A DNA stretch of 64,000 bases from Serpens sp035497915 (lineage in GTDB: Bacteria; Pseudomonadota; Gammaproteobacteria; Pseudomonadales; Pseudomonadaceae): positions 14,653-78,652 of the forward strand of contig NZ_DATJCS010000038.1 in the NCBI RefSeq assembly GCF_035497915.1. The letters are read 5' to 3'. Shown piece after piece: positions 25,319-34,179 of this stretch. Within the stretch, counting starts at the first letter, position 1. The number at the start of each line of letters is the position of its first letter. A program made the position numbers and the translations under genes. The notes below the pieces were generated by a model. The model worked only from the letters and a program-made list of their open reading frames with translations. It was not told the origin of the DNA and searched no databases.

Positions 25319-26275
25319 ATGCCCAACCCCCATGTCAGCATTCTGGTGGTGGACGACACCAAGTTCTCCAGCGCCCTGATCGGCCGCGCCCTGGCGCAGG
25401 CCGGTTACCCCGACGTGCGTTTCGCCAGCAGCGCCGGCGAGGCCCTGCGCCAGCTCGAGGAGCGGCCGGCCGGCATTCTGCTCGCCGACTGGCTGATGCC
25501 GGAAATGGACGGCCTGGAGCTGACCGCCCGGGTCCGCCAGCAGGACGAGATGTCCGACCACTACACCTACATCATGCTGCTCACCGGCCGCGAGGGCGAA
25601 AGCGATCTGAGCGAGGCGTTCGCGCGCGGCGTCGACGACTTCATCAGCAAGGCCAAGATCCATGAGCAGCTGGTGCCCCGCGTGCTGGCCGGCGACCGGC
25701 TGTGCAATACCCTGCAACGCCTGCTGCAGGAGAACCGTCAGCTCACCCAGAGCGTCACCAGCCTGGAGCAGCGCAGCCTGGTGGACCCGCTCACCGGCCT
25801 GGGCAACGCCCGCTGCCTGCACCTGAACCTGGCCAACTGCCTGCGCGAGCTGGAGAGCCGCGGCGGCGCCTTCTGCTTCCTGCTGATCGGTGTGCCGCAG
25901 CTGCCGGAACTGCTCGCCCGCAGCGGCGAGGCCCAGCATCGCGAGCTGCTGGCCGCCATCGCCCGGCGCCTGCAGCAGCTGGTGCGCCCGCTGGATGTGC
26001 TGGTCCGCCTGGATGACGGCCACTTCGCGCTGATCGCCCTGCTCGACCGCCTGGAGGAAGCGGCGGTGAACAGCTTCCGCCGCCTGGCCGACGGCCTCAA
26101 CCGCCAGGCGTTCAAGACCCGCGACGGTTTCGTCGAGCTGCGCGCCGACATCGCCCTGCTGGGCGTCGACGCCCGCGCCCTGCCGCAGACCCCCGAGCAG
26201 TTGCTGGAACAGGCCGTCCAGTTGCTGGCCCGGAGCGGCCCCACGGGCGAGATGCGCATCCGCCAACTGGGCTGA
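25319..26275 (+). CDS. Response regulator with degenerate GGDEF domain
   Basis: 318 residues. The receiver domain (about 7-125) has phospho-acceptor Asp57 in LLADWLMPEMDG and a terminal Lys in FISKAK. A coiled linker (LLQENRQLTQSVTSLEQRS) leads to a GGDEF-like domain beginning VDPLTGLGNARCL. The catalytic loop reads RLDDGHFAL instead of R.GGDEF.., so cyclase activity is unlikely. Probably PA4396-like. The nearest kinase is the histidine kinase two genes downstream, separated by panE. Confidence 0.88.
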   Translation: MPNPHVSILVVDDTKFSSALIGRALAQAGYPDVRFASSAGEALRQLEERPAGILLADWLMPEMDGLELTARVRQQDEMSDHYTYIMLLTGREGESDLSEAFARGVDDFISKAKIHEQLVPRVLAGDRLCNTLQRLLQENRQLTQSVTSLEQRSLVDPLTGLGNARCLHLNLANCLRELESRGGAFCFLLIGVPQLPELLARSGEAQHRELLAAIARRLQQLVRPLDVLVRLDDGHFALIALLDRLEEAAVNSFRRLADGLNRQAFKTRDGFVELRADIALLGVDARALPQTPEQLLEQAVQLLARSGPTGEMRIRQLG

Positions 26276-26330
26276 CACGCCGGGCGCTTTTGGCTATCGT
26301 CCGGACTTTTCCGCGCAAGAGCCCTCCTTC

Positions 26331-27242
26331 ATGACCTGGCATATCCTCGGCGCCGGCAGCCTCGGCAGCCTCTGGGCTGTGCGCCTGGCACGCGCCAGCC
26401 TGCCCGTGACCCTGCTGCTGCGCAATGCCGAGCAACTGGCCGCCTATCGCGCGGCGGGCGGCCTGGCCCTGGTCGAGAACGGCGCGGAACAGCGCCTGGC
26501 GATCCCCGCCCAGACCCTCGACGACCCCGCGCCCATCCAGCGCCTGCTGCTGGCCTGCAAGGCCTACGACGCGCTTGGCGCCGTGCAAGCCATCGCCCCG
26601 CGACTGACGCCGGATGCCGAGCTGATCCTGCTGCAGAACGGCCTGGGCAGTCAGCAGCAGGTCACCGAACGATTGCCCCATGCGCGCTGCATCCTGGCCT
26701 CCAGCACCGAAGGCGCCTACCGCGACGGCCCGTTCCGGGTGGTGTTCGCCGGTCGCGGCCTGACCTGGCTGGGCGACCCGCGGGCTCCGACGCCGCCGCA
26801 GTGGCTCGGCGAGCTGAGCCGCGCCGGCATTCCCCACGAGTGGAGCGAGCGCATCGACAGCCGCCTGTGGCGCAAGCTGGCGCTCAACTGCGCGATCAAT
26901 CCGCTGACGGTGCTGCACGACTGCCGCAACGGCGAGCTGCAGGCCCACGGCGACGAGGTGGCGGCGCTCTGCGCGGAACTGGCCGAGCTGCTGCACGCCT
27001 GCGACCAGGACGACGCCGCCAGCGGGCTGCTCGACGAGGTGCAACGGGTGATTCACGCCACCGCCGCCAACAGTTCCTCGATGCGCCAGGACGTCGCCGC
27101 CGGACGGCGCACCGAGATCGGCTACCTGCTCGGCCACGCCTGCGCCGAAGGCGCGCGCCGCGGCCTGCGCCTGCCGCGCCTCACCGCCCTGCTGCAAGCG
27201 CTGCGCGCCCATCTGCGCGCGCGCGGATTGCCCGATACCTGA
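26331..27242 (+). CDS. panE: Putative 2-dehydropantoate 2-reductase (PanE family)
   Basis: 303-residue NADPH-dependent ketopantoate reductase family protein, giving pantoate for CoA synthesis. N-terminal Rossmann motif GAGSLGS (8-14); conserved LLLACKAYD, LLQNGLGSQQ and the catalytic-helix region W(R)KLALNCAINPLTVL, with the family Lys and Asn. The C-terminal domain has NSSSMRQDVAAGRRTEIGYLLG. A second, better ketopantoate reductase may exist elsewhere, so the physiological role is not certain. Confidence 0.88.
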   Translation: MTWHILGAGSLGSLWAVRLARASLPVTLLLRNAEQLAAYRAAGGLALVENGAEQRLAIPAQTLDDPAPIQRLLLACKAYDALGAVQAIAPRLTPDAELILLQNGLGSQQQVTERLPHARCILASSTEGAYRDGPFRVVFAGRGLTWLGDPRAPTPPQWLGELSRAGIPHEWSERIDSRLWRKLALNCAINPLTVLHDCRNGELQAHGDEVAALCAELAELLHACDQDDAASGLLDEVQRVIHATAANSSSMRQDVAAGRRTEIGYLLGHACAEGARRGLRLPRLTALLQALRAHLRARGLPDT

Positions 27243-27287
27243 AGCCCCGCTACCCTGCCCAGACCGCAATCCGTCGCGAATCCCGCC

Positions 27288-29294
27288 ATGCGCCTGCAAC
27301 GCCGCCTGGACAACCTGCCGGTCGGCCGCAAACTGCTCGCCGCCCTGCTGGTGCTGCTGGCCACCGTGCTGCTGGTGGCCAACCTGACCTTCATCAGCGC
27401 CGCCTACTGGATCTCCCAGCAAAGCGTCACGCCGCAGGCCATGCACACCCTCGGCCAGCTGGTAGCCACGCCCGCCCTGAGCCAGCAGGCGCTCGGCTCG
27501 CCGCAGGCCGCCGCCGAGCTGCTGGACCTGCTGCAGACCTACCAGCCGCTGCGCGCCGCCGCGCTGTTCGATGGGCAGGGCCGCCGCCTGGCGCAGTTCG
27601 GCGAGGACGACACCCTGCAATTGCCCAAGCACCTGGCCCAGCTGCAGGCCTGGCGCAGCGGCGAATTTCGCACCCACCAACTGACCGAGCTGCCCCAACC
27701 GCCCGGTCCGCCGGGACACCTGCTGCTGGTGGCCACTGGCGAACTGCCGGGCGCGTTCTGGACCGGCACGCTGAGCGCCAGCGCAGTGATCCTCGCCCTC
27801 AGCCTGCTGCTCTGGCTGCTGATCGATCGCCAGGTGCGCCGCCTGGTGACCCGGCCGCTGCGGGAACTGGAGGAACTGGCGCGCCAGGTGACCCGCCAGG
27901 AGAACTACGCCCTGCGCGCCCCCCCCGGCAACCGCGACGAGCTGGGCAGCCTGGCGGAAGCCTTCAACACCATGCTGTCGCGCATGCAGGCCCGCGAGCA
28001 GCAGCTCAAGCGCACCCGCGACGAGGCCCGCGAGGCGTTCGATCGCGCGCACTCGCTGGCCGAGGAAACCCGCCATTCCAACCGCCAGCTGGAGCTGGAA
28101 GTGCAGGTGCGCGGCAAGATCGAGCGCCAGCTGACCGGTTTCCAGAACTACCTGAACAGCATCATCGACTCGATGCCCTCGGCGCTGATCGCCCTCGACC
28201 AGGACCTGTTCGTCACCCAGTGGAACAAGGAAGCCGCGCGCCTGTCCGGCACCAGCCTGGAGCAGGCGCTCAACCAGCCGGTGCTGCTGGCCTTCCCGCA
28301 GCTCAAGCCCTACCTGACGCAGCTGCAGGAGGCCGTCGACCAGCACCGGGTGGAGCGCATCGAGCGAGTCGCCTGGCCGCAGGGCGACGAGCTGCGCCAC
28401 TACACGCTGACGGTCTATCCGCTGGCCGGCGGCGCCGGACGCGGCGTGGTGATCCGCATCGACGACATCACCCAGCGCCTGGCGCTGGAAGAGGCCATGG
28501 TGCAGTCGGAGAAGATGCTCTCGGTGGGCGGCCTGGCCGCCGGCATGGCCCACGAGATCAACAACCCGCTGGGCGCAATCCTGCACAACGTGCAGAACAT
28601 CCGCCGGCGACTGTCCGCCGAGCTGGAGCGCAACCGCCAGCAGGCCGAGGCCTGCGGGGTCGATCTGGAAGCGGTCACCCGTTACCTCGATGCGCGGGAA
28701 ATCCCTCGACTGCTGGATGGCATCCAGGGGGCCGGCAGCCGCGCCTCGCGCATCGTCAGCCACATGCTCAGCTTCAGCCGGCGCAGCAATCGCGAAATGG
28801 CGCTGGCCTCGTTGCCGCAGTTGATCGACCAGGCTGTGGAGATCGCCGGCAACGATTTCGACCTCAGCGAAGGTTTCGACTTCAAGGGCCTGCGCATCGA
28901 GCGCGATTTCGACACCGAACTGGGCAAGGTGCCTTGCATTGCCAACGAACTGGAGCAGGTGCTGCTCAACCTGCTGAAGAATGCCGCCCAGGCCATTCAC
29001 CCGCGCGACGACGGCCGCATCCTGATACGCACCCGCCTGAGCCCCCCCTGGGCGGAAATCCAGGTCGAGGATAACGGCATGGGTATGCCCGAGGCGGTGC
29101 GCAAGCGCATCTTCGAGCCGTTCTTCACCACCAAGGAAGTCGGCGAAGGCACCGGCCTGGGCCTGTCCGTTTCCTACTTCATCATCACCAACAACCACAA
29201 GGGCCAGATGGAGGTCGCCTCCATGCCCGGCCAGGGCACGCAGTTCACCCTGCGCCTGCCGCTGGCCGAACCGCCCACCAGCTCGGGACTTTGA
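27288..29294 (+). CDS. Membrane sensor histidine kinase (HAMP-PAS-HisKA-HATPase)
   Basis: 668 residues. TM1 at about 18-42, a periplasmic sensor of about 120 residues, TM2 about 165-182, HAMP, a coiled coil with Arg/Glu heptads, a PAS domain (YLNSIIDSMPSALIALD), then the dimerisation box GGLAAGMAHEINNP with phospho-His422. The ATPase domain has N (LLNLLKNAAQAI), G1 (VEDNGMGMP) and F/G2 (FEPFFTTKEVGEGTGLGLS) boxes. The likely partner is the degenerate-GGDEF regulator at 25319; that pairing is inference. Confidence 0.93.
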   Translation: MRLQRRLDNLPVGRKLLAALLVLLATVLLVANLTFISAAYWISQQSVTPQAMHTLGQLVATPALSQQALGSPQAAAELLDLLQTYQPLRAAALFDGQGRRLAQFGEDDTLQLPKHLAQLQAWRSGEFRTHQLTELPQPPGPPGHLLLVATGELPGAFWTGTLSASAVILALSLLLWLLIDRQVRRLVTRPLRELEELARQVTRQENYALRAPPGNRDELGSLAEAFNTMLSRMQAREQQLKRTRDEAREAFDRAHSLAEETRHSNRQLELEVQVRGKIERQLTGFQNYLNSIIDSMPSALIALDQDLFVTQWNKEAARLSGTSLEQALNQPVLLAFPQLKPYLTQLQEAVDQHRVERIERVAWPQGDELRHYTLTVYPLAGGAGRGVVIRIDDITQRLALEEAMVQSEKMLSVGGLAAGMAHEINNPLGAILHNVQNIRRRLSAELERNRQQAEACGVDLEAVTRYLDAREIPRLLDGIQGAGSRASRIVSHMLSFSRRSNREMALASLPQLIDQAVEIAGNDFDLSEGFDFKGLRIERDFDTELGKVPCIANELEQVLLNLLKNAAQAIHPRDDGRILIRTRLSPPWAEIQVEDNGMGMPEAVRKRIFEPFFTTKEVGEGTGLGLSVSYFIITNNHKGQMEVASMPGQGTQFTLRLPLAEPPTSSGL

Positions 29295-29299
29295 TCCAT

Positions 29300-29881
29300 A
29301 TGGGATACCGCTTGTCGAAGATCTACACCCGCACCGGCGACGCCGGCCTGACCGGCCTGGCCGATGGCCGGCGGGTGCCCAAGGACCACCCACGCATCGA
29401 GGCGATGGGCGAGGTGGACAGCCTCAACAGCCTGCTGGGCGTGCTGCTGGCCGAGCTGGACGAGGCGCAGGAGCGTCATCCCGGTCTCGGTGAGCTGAGC
29501 GAGGTGCTCGCGCCCTGCCAGCACCGCCTGTTCGATCTGGGCGGCGAGCTGGCGATGCCCGAATACCAGGCATTGGCGGCTGCCGAGATCGCCCGCCTGG
29601 AGGACGCCATCGACCGCTGGAACGAGGAGGTCGGCCCGCTGGAAAACTTCATCCTGCCCGGCGGCTCACGGCTGATCGCCCAGGCCCACCTGTGCCGCAG
29701 CGCGGCGCGGGCGGCCGAGCGCCGCTGCCAGACCCTGAACGGCGAGGAAGCCCTGCGCGGCGAGCTGCTGGCCTATCTCAACCGCCTGTCGGACCTGCTG
29801 TTCGTCGCCGCGCGGTTGATCGCGCGGCGCCAGGGCATCGCCGAGGTGCTCTGGCAGGCGGCGCCCAAGCCGGAAAGCTGA
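29300..29881 (+). CDS. Cob(I)alamin adenosyltransferase, PduO type
   Basis: 193-residue ATP:cob(I)alamin adenosyltransferase that forms adenosylcobalamin. Signature regions: SKIYTRTGDAGLTGL (ATP loop), GEVDSLNS, HRLFDLGGELA, and the C-terminal RAAERR and YLNRLSDLLF. The start ATG 29300 is 5 bases after the kinase stop codon; an in-frame TTG at 29291 is less likely. Probably cotranscribed with the kinase. No other cobalamin genes are nearby. Confidence 0.92.
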   Translation: MGYRLSKIYTRTGDAGLTGLADGRRVPKDHPRIEAMGEVDSLNSLLGVLLAELDEAQERHPGLGELSEVLAPCQHRLFDLGGELAMPEYQALAAAEIARLEDAIDRWNEEVGPLENFILPGGSRLIAQAHLCRSAARAAERRCQTLNGEEALRGELLAYLNRLSDLLFVAARLIARRQGIAEVLWQAAPKPES

Positions 29882-29918
29882 TTTCCGAAGCTGCGCAACC
29901 TACCGGACCGATGGAACC

Positions 29919-29982
29919 TGTAGGAGCCGCGACTGCATTTCGTGCAGGCCGCACCCGGTCGCGGCTAAAGCCCCCTCCTACA
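29919..29982. repeat. REP-type palindromic element
   Basis: TGTAGGAGCCGCGAC ... GTCGCGGCTAAAGCCCCCTCCTACA: imperfect inverted ends (TGTAGGAG/CTCCTACA) around an inner GCCGCGAC/GTCGCGGC stem. This is the typical layout of Pseudomonas intergenic REP sequences. It is the only copy I see in the window and marks the left edge of the sulfatase/sialidase cassette. Confidence 0.85.
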
Positions 29983-30005
29983 AAATCAGGCCATCCGCTT
30001 CGCAT

Positions 30006-30035
30006 AAAAAGGCCGACATCGCTGTCGGCCTTTTT
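30006..30035. terminator. Bidirectional terminator
   Basis: AAAAAGGCCGACA-TCGC-TGTCGGCCTTTTT, a perfect 13-bp stem with A/T tracts on both sides. It lies 18 bases from the sulfatase stop (minus strand) and after the adenosyltransferase (plus strand). Confidence 0.93.
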
Positions 30036-30053
30036 GCACATCACCCCGAAGGG

Positions 30054-32090
30054 TCAGTCGCGCACGTTCTGGTACATCATCAGCCGCGCGCTTTCGTACA
30101 GGCCGCGAGTCAGGTTCAGCAGGCGCTCGAACTCCTCCGGATGCTGTTGCGCCACGTCCTCAAGGGGCGTTGGCGAGGCCAAATCGTGCAGCGTCGGCTG
30201 GCTGCCGTCGTGGTTCATCTGCAACAGGTAGTCCCGGGTGATGCCGCCGATGATCGGGAAGGTGCCGGTGCGCAGCATGATCGGCACCACCCGCTCGCCT
30301 TCCGGCGTCGGCTGCTGCACATCGCGCCCCATGGTGCCGCTCTGGAATTCCACGCCGAGCATGCCGAGCACGGTGGGCAGCACGTCGGACAGGCCGACCG
30401 CCTCCTCGATGACCCGCGGCGACAGGTACTTGGGCGCGTGGATCAGCAGCGGCACATGGTTGCTCTCAATGCCCAGCTTTTCGAAGGCCGGCGGCATGTG
30501 CGGCAACTGGGTGATGCGCGTGTTGTGGTCGCCGAACATCACGAAGATGGTGTCGTCGTACCAGCCCCCTGCCTTGGCGATCTCCATCAGCCGGCCGATG
30601 TTGAAGTCCAGCAGGCGAACGGCCTCGTACTGGGCCTTGACCACCGAACCGAACTCGCGCACTTCCGCTTCCGTGCGGTCGCTGATCTGGAAGCCGTCGT
30701 TGTCTTCGGGAATGGTGAAGGGACGATGGTTGCCGGCGGTCTGGATATAGGCGAAGAACGGCTTGTCCTTCGGCACCGCCTGCAGCAGCAGATCGGCTTC
30801 CTTGAACAGGCTGAGGTCGGAAATGCCCCACACATCCACATGCGGCGATTTCCAGAAGCTCTCTTCGTACAGGCGCACGCCATCGATGCTCTGGCGCACC
30901 AGGGCGTTCATGTTCGCCCAGCCGGCGTTGCCGCCGATCATGTAGAAGCGCTCGTAGTCTTTCAGGTCATTGATCAGCGTGTGCTGGTTGGGGATCAGCG
31001 GGTTGCGCGTGGCGGTTTCCTCGCGCGACACGTCCGGAATGCCGGTGATGCTGGCCCAGACGGTACGCGCGGTGCCCACCGCCGGCACGTAGAAGTGCTT
31101 GAAGGTCCAGCTCTGCTCGGCCAGGCGGTCGAGGTTCGGCGTCGGATTCAGCGGGTTGCCGTGGTGGCCCACCGCGCTGGCGCCGAGGGATTCGAGCATG
31201 ACGAACACCACGTTGGGCTTGCGCTCGGCCTGGAAGGCGTAGGGCTGCGGACCTTGCACACGGCGCAGGTTGAGGCTCTGTTCGTCCGGTGCGTCGATGC
31301 CGAAGTACTGGGTCAGCAGCGGGTAGCTGCGACGCACCGCCTCCTCGTCATAGGGCGCCAGATTGACCCTGGAGGTGTCGTAGAGGAACAGCACCGGGTT
31401 CAGGCCCAGCGAGGCGATCTGGTTGTCGCCGGAGAAGAACGCATCGCTCCAGCGCAGCGGCACCGGGTTTTCCAGGTTGAGGTTCTCGAACCGGCCCAGC
31501 AGACCGAAGAACAGCGCCACCACCACCAGTGCGCCGCCCCATACCCGCGACCAGCGCTTGAGCACGCGGGCCGGGCGCGCCAGGGTGAAGCGCTCCAGGC
31601 GCACCAGCAGGACGGTCAGCAGGACGACGCAGACCAGCCAGCCGAGGGTGATCCACACCACCGGATAGGTCTGCCAGACCATGTCGGCGGAGATCTGCGC
31701 GTCCTTCAGGAAATTGAACACCGTGGCGTTGATGCGCACGCCCAGGTAGGCGTAGTGGCCGAAGTCGGTGATGTACACCAGCATCAGCACGGCCAGTGCC
31801 AGCGCCAGGTACACGCGCGGCAACCAGCGCAGCCAGGGCTGGCTGGCCAGGTTCCAGCGCGGCAGCCAGGCCAGCAGGGCCAGCGGCAGGGTCAGCAGGA
31901 TGGCCAGGCGCAGGTCGAAGCGCAGGCCGATACCCAGTGTTTCGAGCACCGCCGCGTTGCCGGTCAGCGCGCCACTGTCCAGGCCGGAAAAGCCGAAGAA
32001 GAACACCATCCGCAGGACGGCGAACCACAGGAAGAGTATTGCCACGACGCCGAAACAGTACTGCAAACGGCGGGACTGCAGCCAATCCAT
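30054..32090 (-). CDS. LTA-synthase-like membrane sulfatase/phosphotransferase
   Basis: 678-residue protein of the alkaline phosphatase superfamily. Five predicted membrane helices occupy about 12-200; a large periplasmic catalytic domain begins near 290 with KPNVVFVMLESLGAS (metal ligand Glu300), a Thr nucleophile region VGTART (339-343), and a later MFGDHNTRI metal site. LtaS, OpgB and related enzymes transfer glycerophosphate or hydrolyse sulfate/phosphate esters; which applies here cannot be told. Two ATGs stand in tandem (32093, 32090); the second has better spacing from AGGTG. Third gene of a minus-strand cassette that interrupts the conserved gene order. Confidence 0.83.
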   Translation of the reverse strand: MDWLQSRRLQYCFGVVAILFLWFAVLRMVFFFGFSGLDSGALTGNAAVLETLGIGLRFDLRLAILLTLPLALLAWLPRWNLASQPWLRWLPRVYLALALAVLMLVYITDFGHYAYLGVRINATVFNFLKDAQISADMVWQTYPVVWITLGWLVCVVLLTVLLVRLERFTLARPARVLKRWSRVWGGALVVVALFFGLLGRFENLNLENPVPLRWSDAFFSGDNQIASLGLNPVLFLYDTSRVNLAPYDEEAVRRSYPLLTQYFGIDAPDEQSLNLRRVQGPQPYAFQAERKPNVVFVMLESLGASAVGHHGNPLNPTPNLDRLAEQSWTFKHFYVPAVGTARTVWASITGIPDVSREETATRNPLIPNQHTLINDLKDYERFYMIGGNAGWANMNALVRQSIDGVRLYEESFWKSPHVDVWGISDLSLFKEADLLLQAVPKDKPFFAYIQTAGNHRPFTIPEDNDGFQISDRTEAEVREFGSVVKAQYEAVRLLDFNIGRLMEIAKAGGWYDDTIFVMFGDHNTRITQLPHMPPAFEKLGIESNHVPLLIHAPKYLSPRVIEEAVGLSDVLPTVLGMLGVEFQSGTMGRDVQQPTPEGERVVPIMLRTGTFPIIGGITRDYLLQMNHDGSQPTLHDLASPTPLEDVAQQHPEEFERLLNLTRGLYESARLMMYQNVRD

Positions 32091-32186
32091 CATTTCACCT
32101 CGGGTTGCACATTGAATCACCGGCCCGCATGGACCGGCCAGAAACAGCAAGGCCCTGCGCAGGCAGAGCCGTGGATTGCACGGCCG

Positions 32187-32783
32187 TCACGCCCGGGCGC
32201 GGCCACGCGATGACCAGAGCCGTCGGATGCCACTCACCAGCAGGGCGAGCCAGCAGTAGATGACGACGAAGGGGTCGAGCAGGTAATCCCAGTAGTTTTC
32301 CGACTCCAGCAGGCCCAGGCCGAACGCCAGAGTGGCCAGCGCCAGCATGCCCGTGGCCAGCCAGTGGCCAAGGTAAAGCAGCAGCAGGGCCACCAGGCCC
32401 AGCGCCACCAGCAGCGCGCGGGGGCCGAAGCCCAACTGGTAGCTGTCGAAGGCCCCCAGGCCCAGCGCGGCAGGGTAAAGGAACAGCCCCAGCGCGCCAA
32501 ACAGAACCCGCAGAGTCACGCGCTGGTTGGCGGGCAACGGCTGCGCCAGGTCCAGGCGCACCAGCGCCGCCCAGCCCAGCGCCAGCAGGGTGACGATGGA
32601 CACTTCCGGAGCCAGGGCGCGCGGATAGGCCACCAGGGTCAGCCCCTGCACCGGCACGAAGCCCAGCGCCAGCAAGCCGAGCAGCACGGCGCCCTGCATA
32701 GCCCGCGAGCGACCGCGCAGCGGCAGCAGCAGGAAGATCGCCAGTGCGAAGCACAGGTGCATGTTCCACAGAGCAAGCGTCAC
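32187..32783 (-). CDS. Small polytopic membrane protein in sialidase/sulfatase cassette
   Basis: 198 residues, about six hydrophobic segments with Arg clusters in the loops (LRGRSR near the N-terminus, GIRRLWSSRGRARA at the end). GTG 32783 overlaps the sialidase stop codon (GTGA), which indicates translational coupling. A longer in-frame reading from 32843 would lie entirely inside the sialidase gene. Family not recognised. Notable: YLGHWLATG and ENYWDYLLDPFVVIYCW. A role with the two flanking enzymes is inference. Confidence 0.72.
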   Translation of the reverse strand: MTLALWNMHLCFALAIFLLLPLRGRSRAMQGAVLLGLLALGFVPVQGLTLVAYPRALAPEVSIVTLLALGWAALVRLDLAQPLPANQRVTLRVLFGALGLFLYPAALGLGAFDSYQLGFGPRALLVALGLVALLLLYLGHWLATGMLALATLAFGLGLLESENYWDYLLDPFVVIYCWLALLVSGIRRLWSSRGRARA

Positions 32784-34075
32784 AGCTGTTCCTCCAGCCA
32801 GGCATCGTTGAAGCTCACGTGCTTGATCAACGAATGGTTCCACGAATAGACGAGGTGGTAACGGCCATCCGCGCCGCGAATCACGTACGGGTAGTCATAG
32901 GTGAAGGTGCACTTGCCCTTGGAGCAGACCCGGTGGTCGATGCTCGACAGGAAATCGTCGAGGCGCGCCTGGGCCTGGGCACCGTTGGAATTCAGGAAGT
33001 GCTCCGCGACGATCTGCCGGTAGCTGCTTTCCTCGATGGGGTCGCCCTCCTCGTCGGGCGACTCGTCCAGGTCCAGCAACGGCTTCCACTGCTGCAGTTG
33101 AGCGTCGGTGCCGTACAGGCTGAGGCGGAAACGGCCCTGTTTCAGGTCATTGAGCGCGACCAGCAGTCCGTGACGGGGCGTGGCGATGGCCGCCAGAGAC
33201 GAGTCGGGATTGCTCGGTTCGAGCAGCATCGGTTCGCTCCAGGTGCGTCCGGCGTCCTCGGTGCGACTGGCCAGCACGCGGCGGTCTTCGCCCGAGTGGC
33301 GCAGCAGGGCGATGGCGCGCTGCCGGTCGAGCGGCACCACCGACGGCTGCAGGGAGAAGCGACCGTCGCTGATGCGCGACTTCGACAGCACCCGCCCCTC
33401 ACGATCCAGGTGCAGGTACTCGCCGAACTTGCCGAGGAACTCGTGATAGACCGGCAGGCCGATGGAGCCATCGGCGTGCAGCACCGGAGCGCCACGCACC
33501 AGGGTGCTGATGTTCAGCAGCGGCGAGGTCACCAGCTGACGCGGCGTGGACCAGCTGCCACCCATGTCATCCGAATACACGGCATTGATCGAGCTGGCGG
33601 CCCAGCCACCAATGGACACCGACACGTAGAACATCCACAGGCGTTGATCGGGCGTGACCACCAGCACCGGGTTGCCCAGCTTGCGGACGAAGCGCTGCAG
33701 GCCCTGCTGGGTACCCTCGCGGGTGGCCAGGGTCACCTCCTCGCCCCAGGTGCCCGTACGGGCATCGAAACGCGCGCCGCGAATCTGCACATCCGCCGCG
33801 CCTTCGCGGGAACCGGCGAACCAGACGGTCAGCAGGTCGCCATTGGGCAGGGCGGTGATCGCCGAGGCGTGGGCGAAGTTCTTCAGGTTCGAGGAGGCGA
33901 AGCGCGACTCGAACACCGGCGCCTCGTTGGCCGGCAGCGGCAGCACCTGAACCTCGGGGAGCGCAAAGTCGGCGAGCTGCGGCGCGGGCCGGGCCTGCCA
34001 GGCGAACGCAAAGATCGCCGCCAGGCCGAGACCGCCCAGTAGCTGGGCAAGCCGCTTGGATTTCAGTTGATTCAT
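32780..34075 (-). CDS. BNR-repeat sialidase-like protein (predicted neuraminidase family)
   Basis: 431-residue predicted beta-propeller enzyme with an N-terminal signal anchor (about 10-27), so probably periplasmic. Asp-box-like repeats are visible: SDDMGGSWSTP and TEDAGRTWSEP. The start of the propeller (HASAITALPNGDLLTVWFAGSREGAADV) resembles the predicted-neuraminidase group rather than classical sialidases. C-terminal region: CSKGKCTFTYDYPYVIRGADGRYHLVYSW. Whether the substrate is a sialic or pseudaminic-type sugar is unknown. First gene of the cassette; the weak GGA before ATG 34075 suggests modest translation. Confidence 0.78.
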   Translation of the reverse strand: MNQLKSKRLAQLLGGLGLAAIFAFAWQARPAPQLADFALPEVQVLPLPANEAPVFESRFASSNLKNFAHASAITALPNGDLLTVWFAGSREGAADVQIRGARFDARTGTWGEEVTLATREGTQQGLQRFVRKLGNPVLVVTPDQRLWMFYVSVSIGGWAASSINAVYSDDMGGSWSTPRQLVTSPLLNISTLVRGAPVLHADGSIGLPVYHEFLGKFGEYLHLDREGRVLSKSRISDGRFSLQPSVVPLDRQRAIALLRHSGEDRRVLASRTEDAGRTWSEPMLLEPSNPDSSLAAIATPRHGLLVALNDLKQGRFRLSLYGTDAQLQQWKPLLDLDESPDEEGDPIEESSYRQIVAEHFLNSNGAQAQARLDDFLSSIDHRVCSKGKCTFTYDYPYVIRGADGRYHLVYSWNHSLIKHVSFNDAWLEEQL

Positions 34076-34090
34076 GGCAGGTCCATCGAG

Positions 34091-34108
34091 CGAGACAATC
34101 CGGTCTCG
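34091..34108. repeat. Short dyad upstream of the sialidase gene
   Basis: CGAGAC-AATCCG-GTCTCG, a perfect 6-bp inverted repeat 16 bases before the sialidase start codon. It could be a leader hairpin or an operator. No clear promoter hexamers are visible in the 104-bp gap. Confidence 0.3.
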
Positions 34109-34179
34109 GTGCGCGCCGTCAGACTTGACATCGTTGGCATTTTGGCGGCACCGGGCATCGGCTGCGCCGGATACAAGAA

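Noticed and set aside
26112..29393. 1093-codon minus-strand open frame
   Set aside because: It runs antisense to panE, the histidine kinase and part of the response regulator, all of which have clear domains; its composition (Gln, Ala, Arg, Gly) is typical of shadow frames.
30054..34075. The sulfatase/sialidase cassette as a prophage or integrative element
   Set aside because: No integrase, transposase, phage genes or att-like direct repeats are visible at its edges; only a REP sequence and a terminator.
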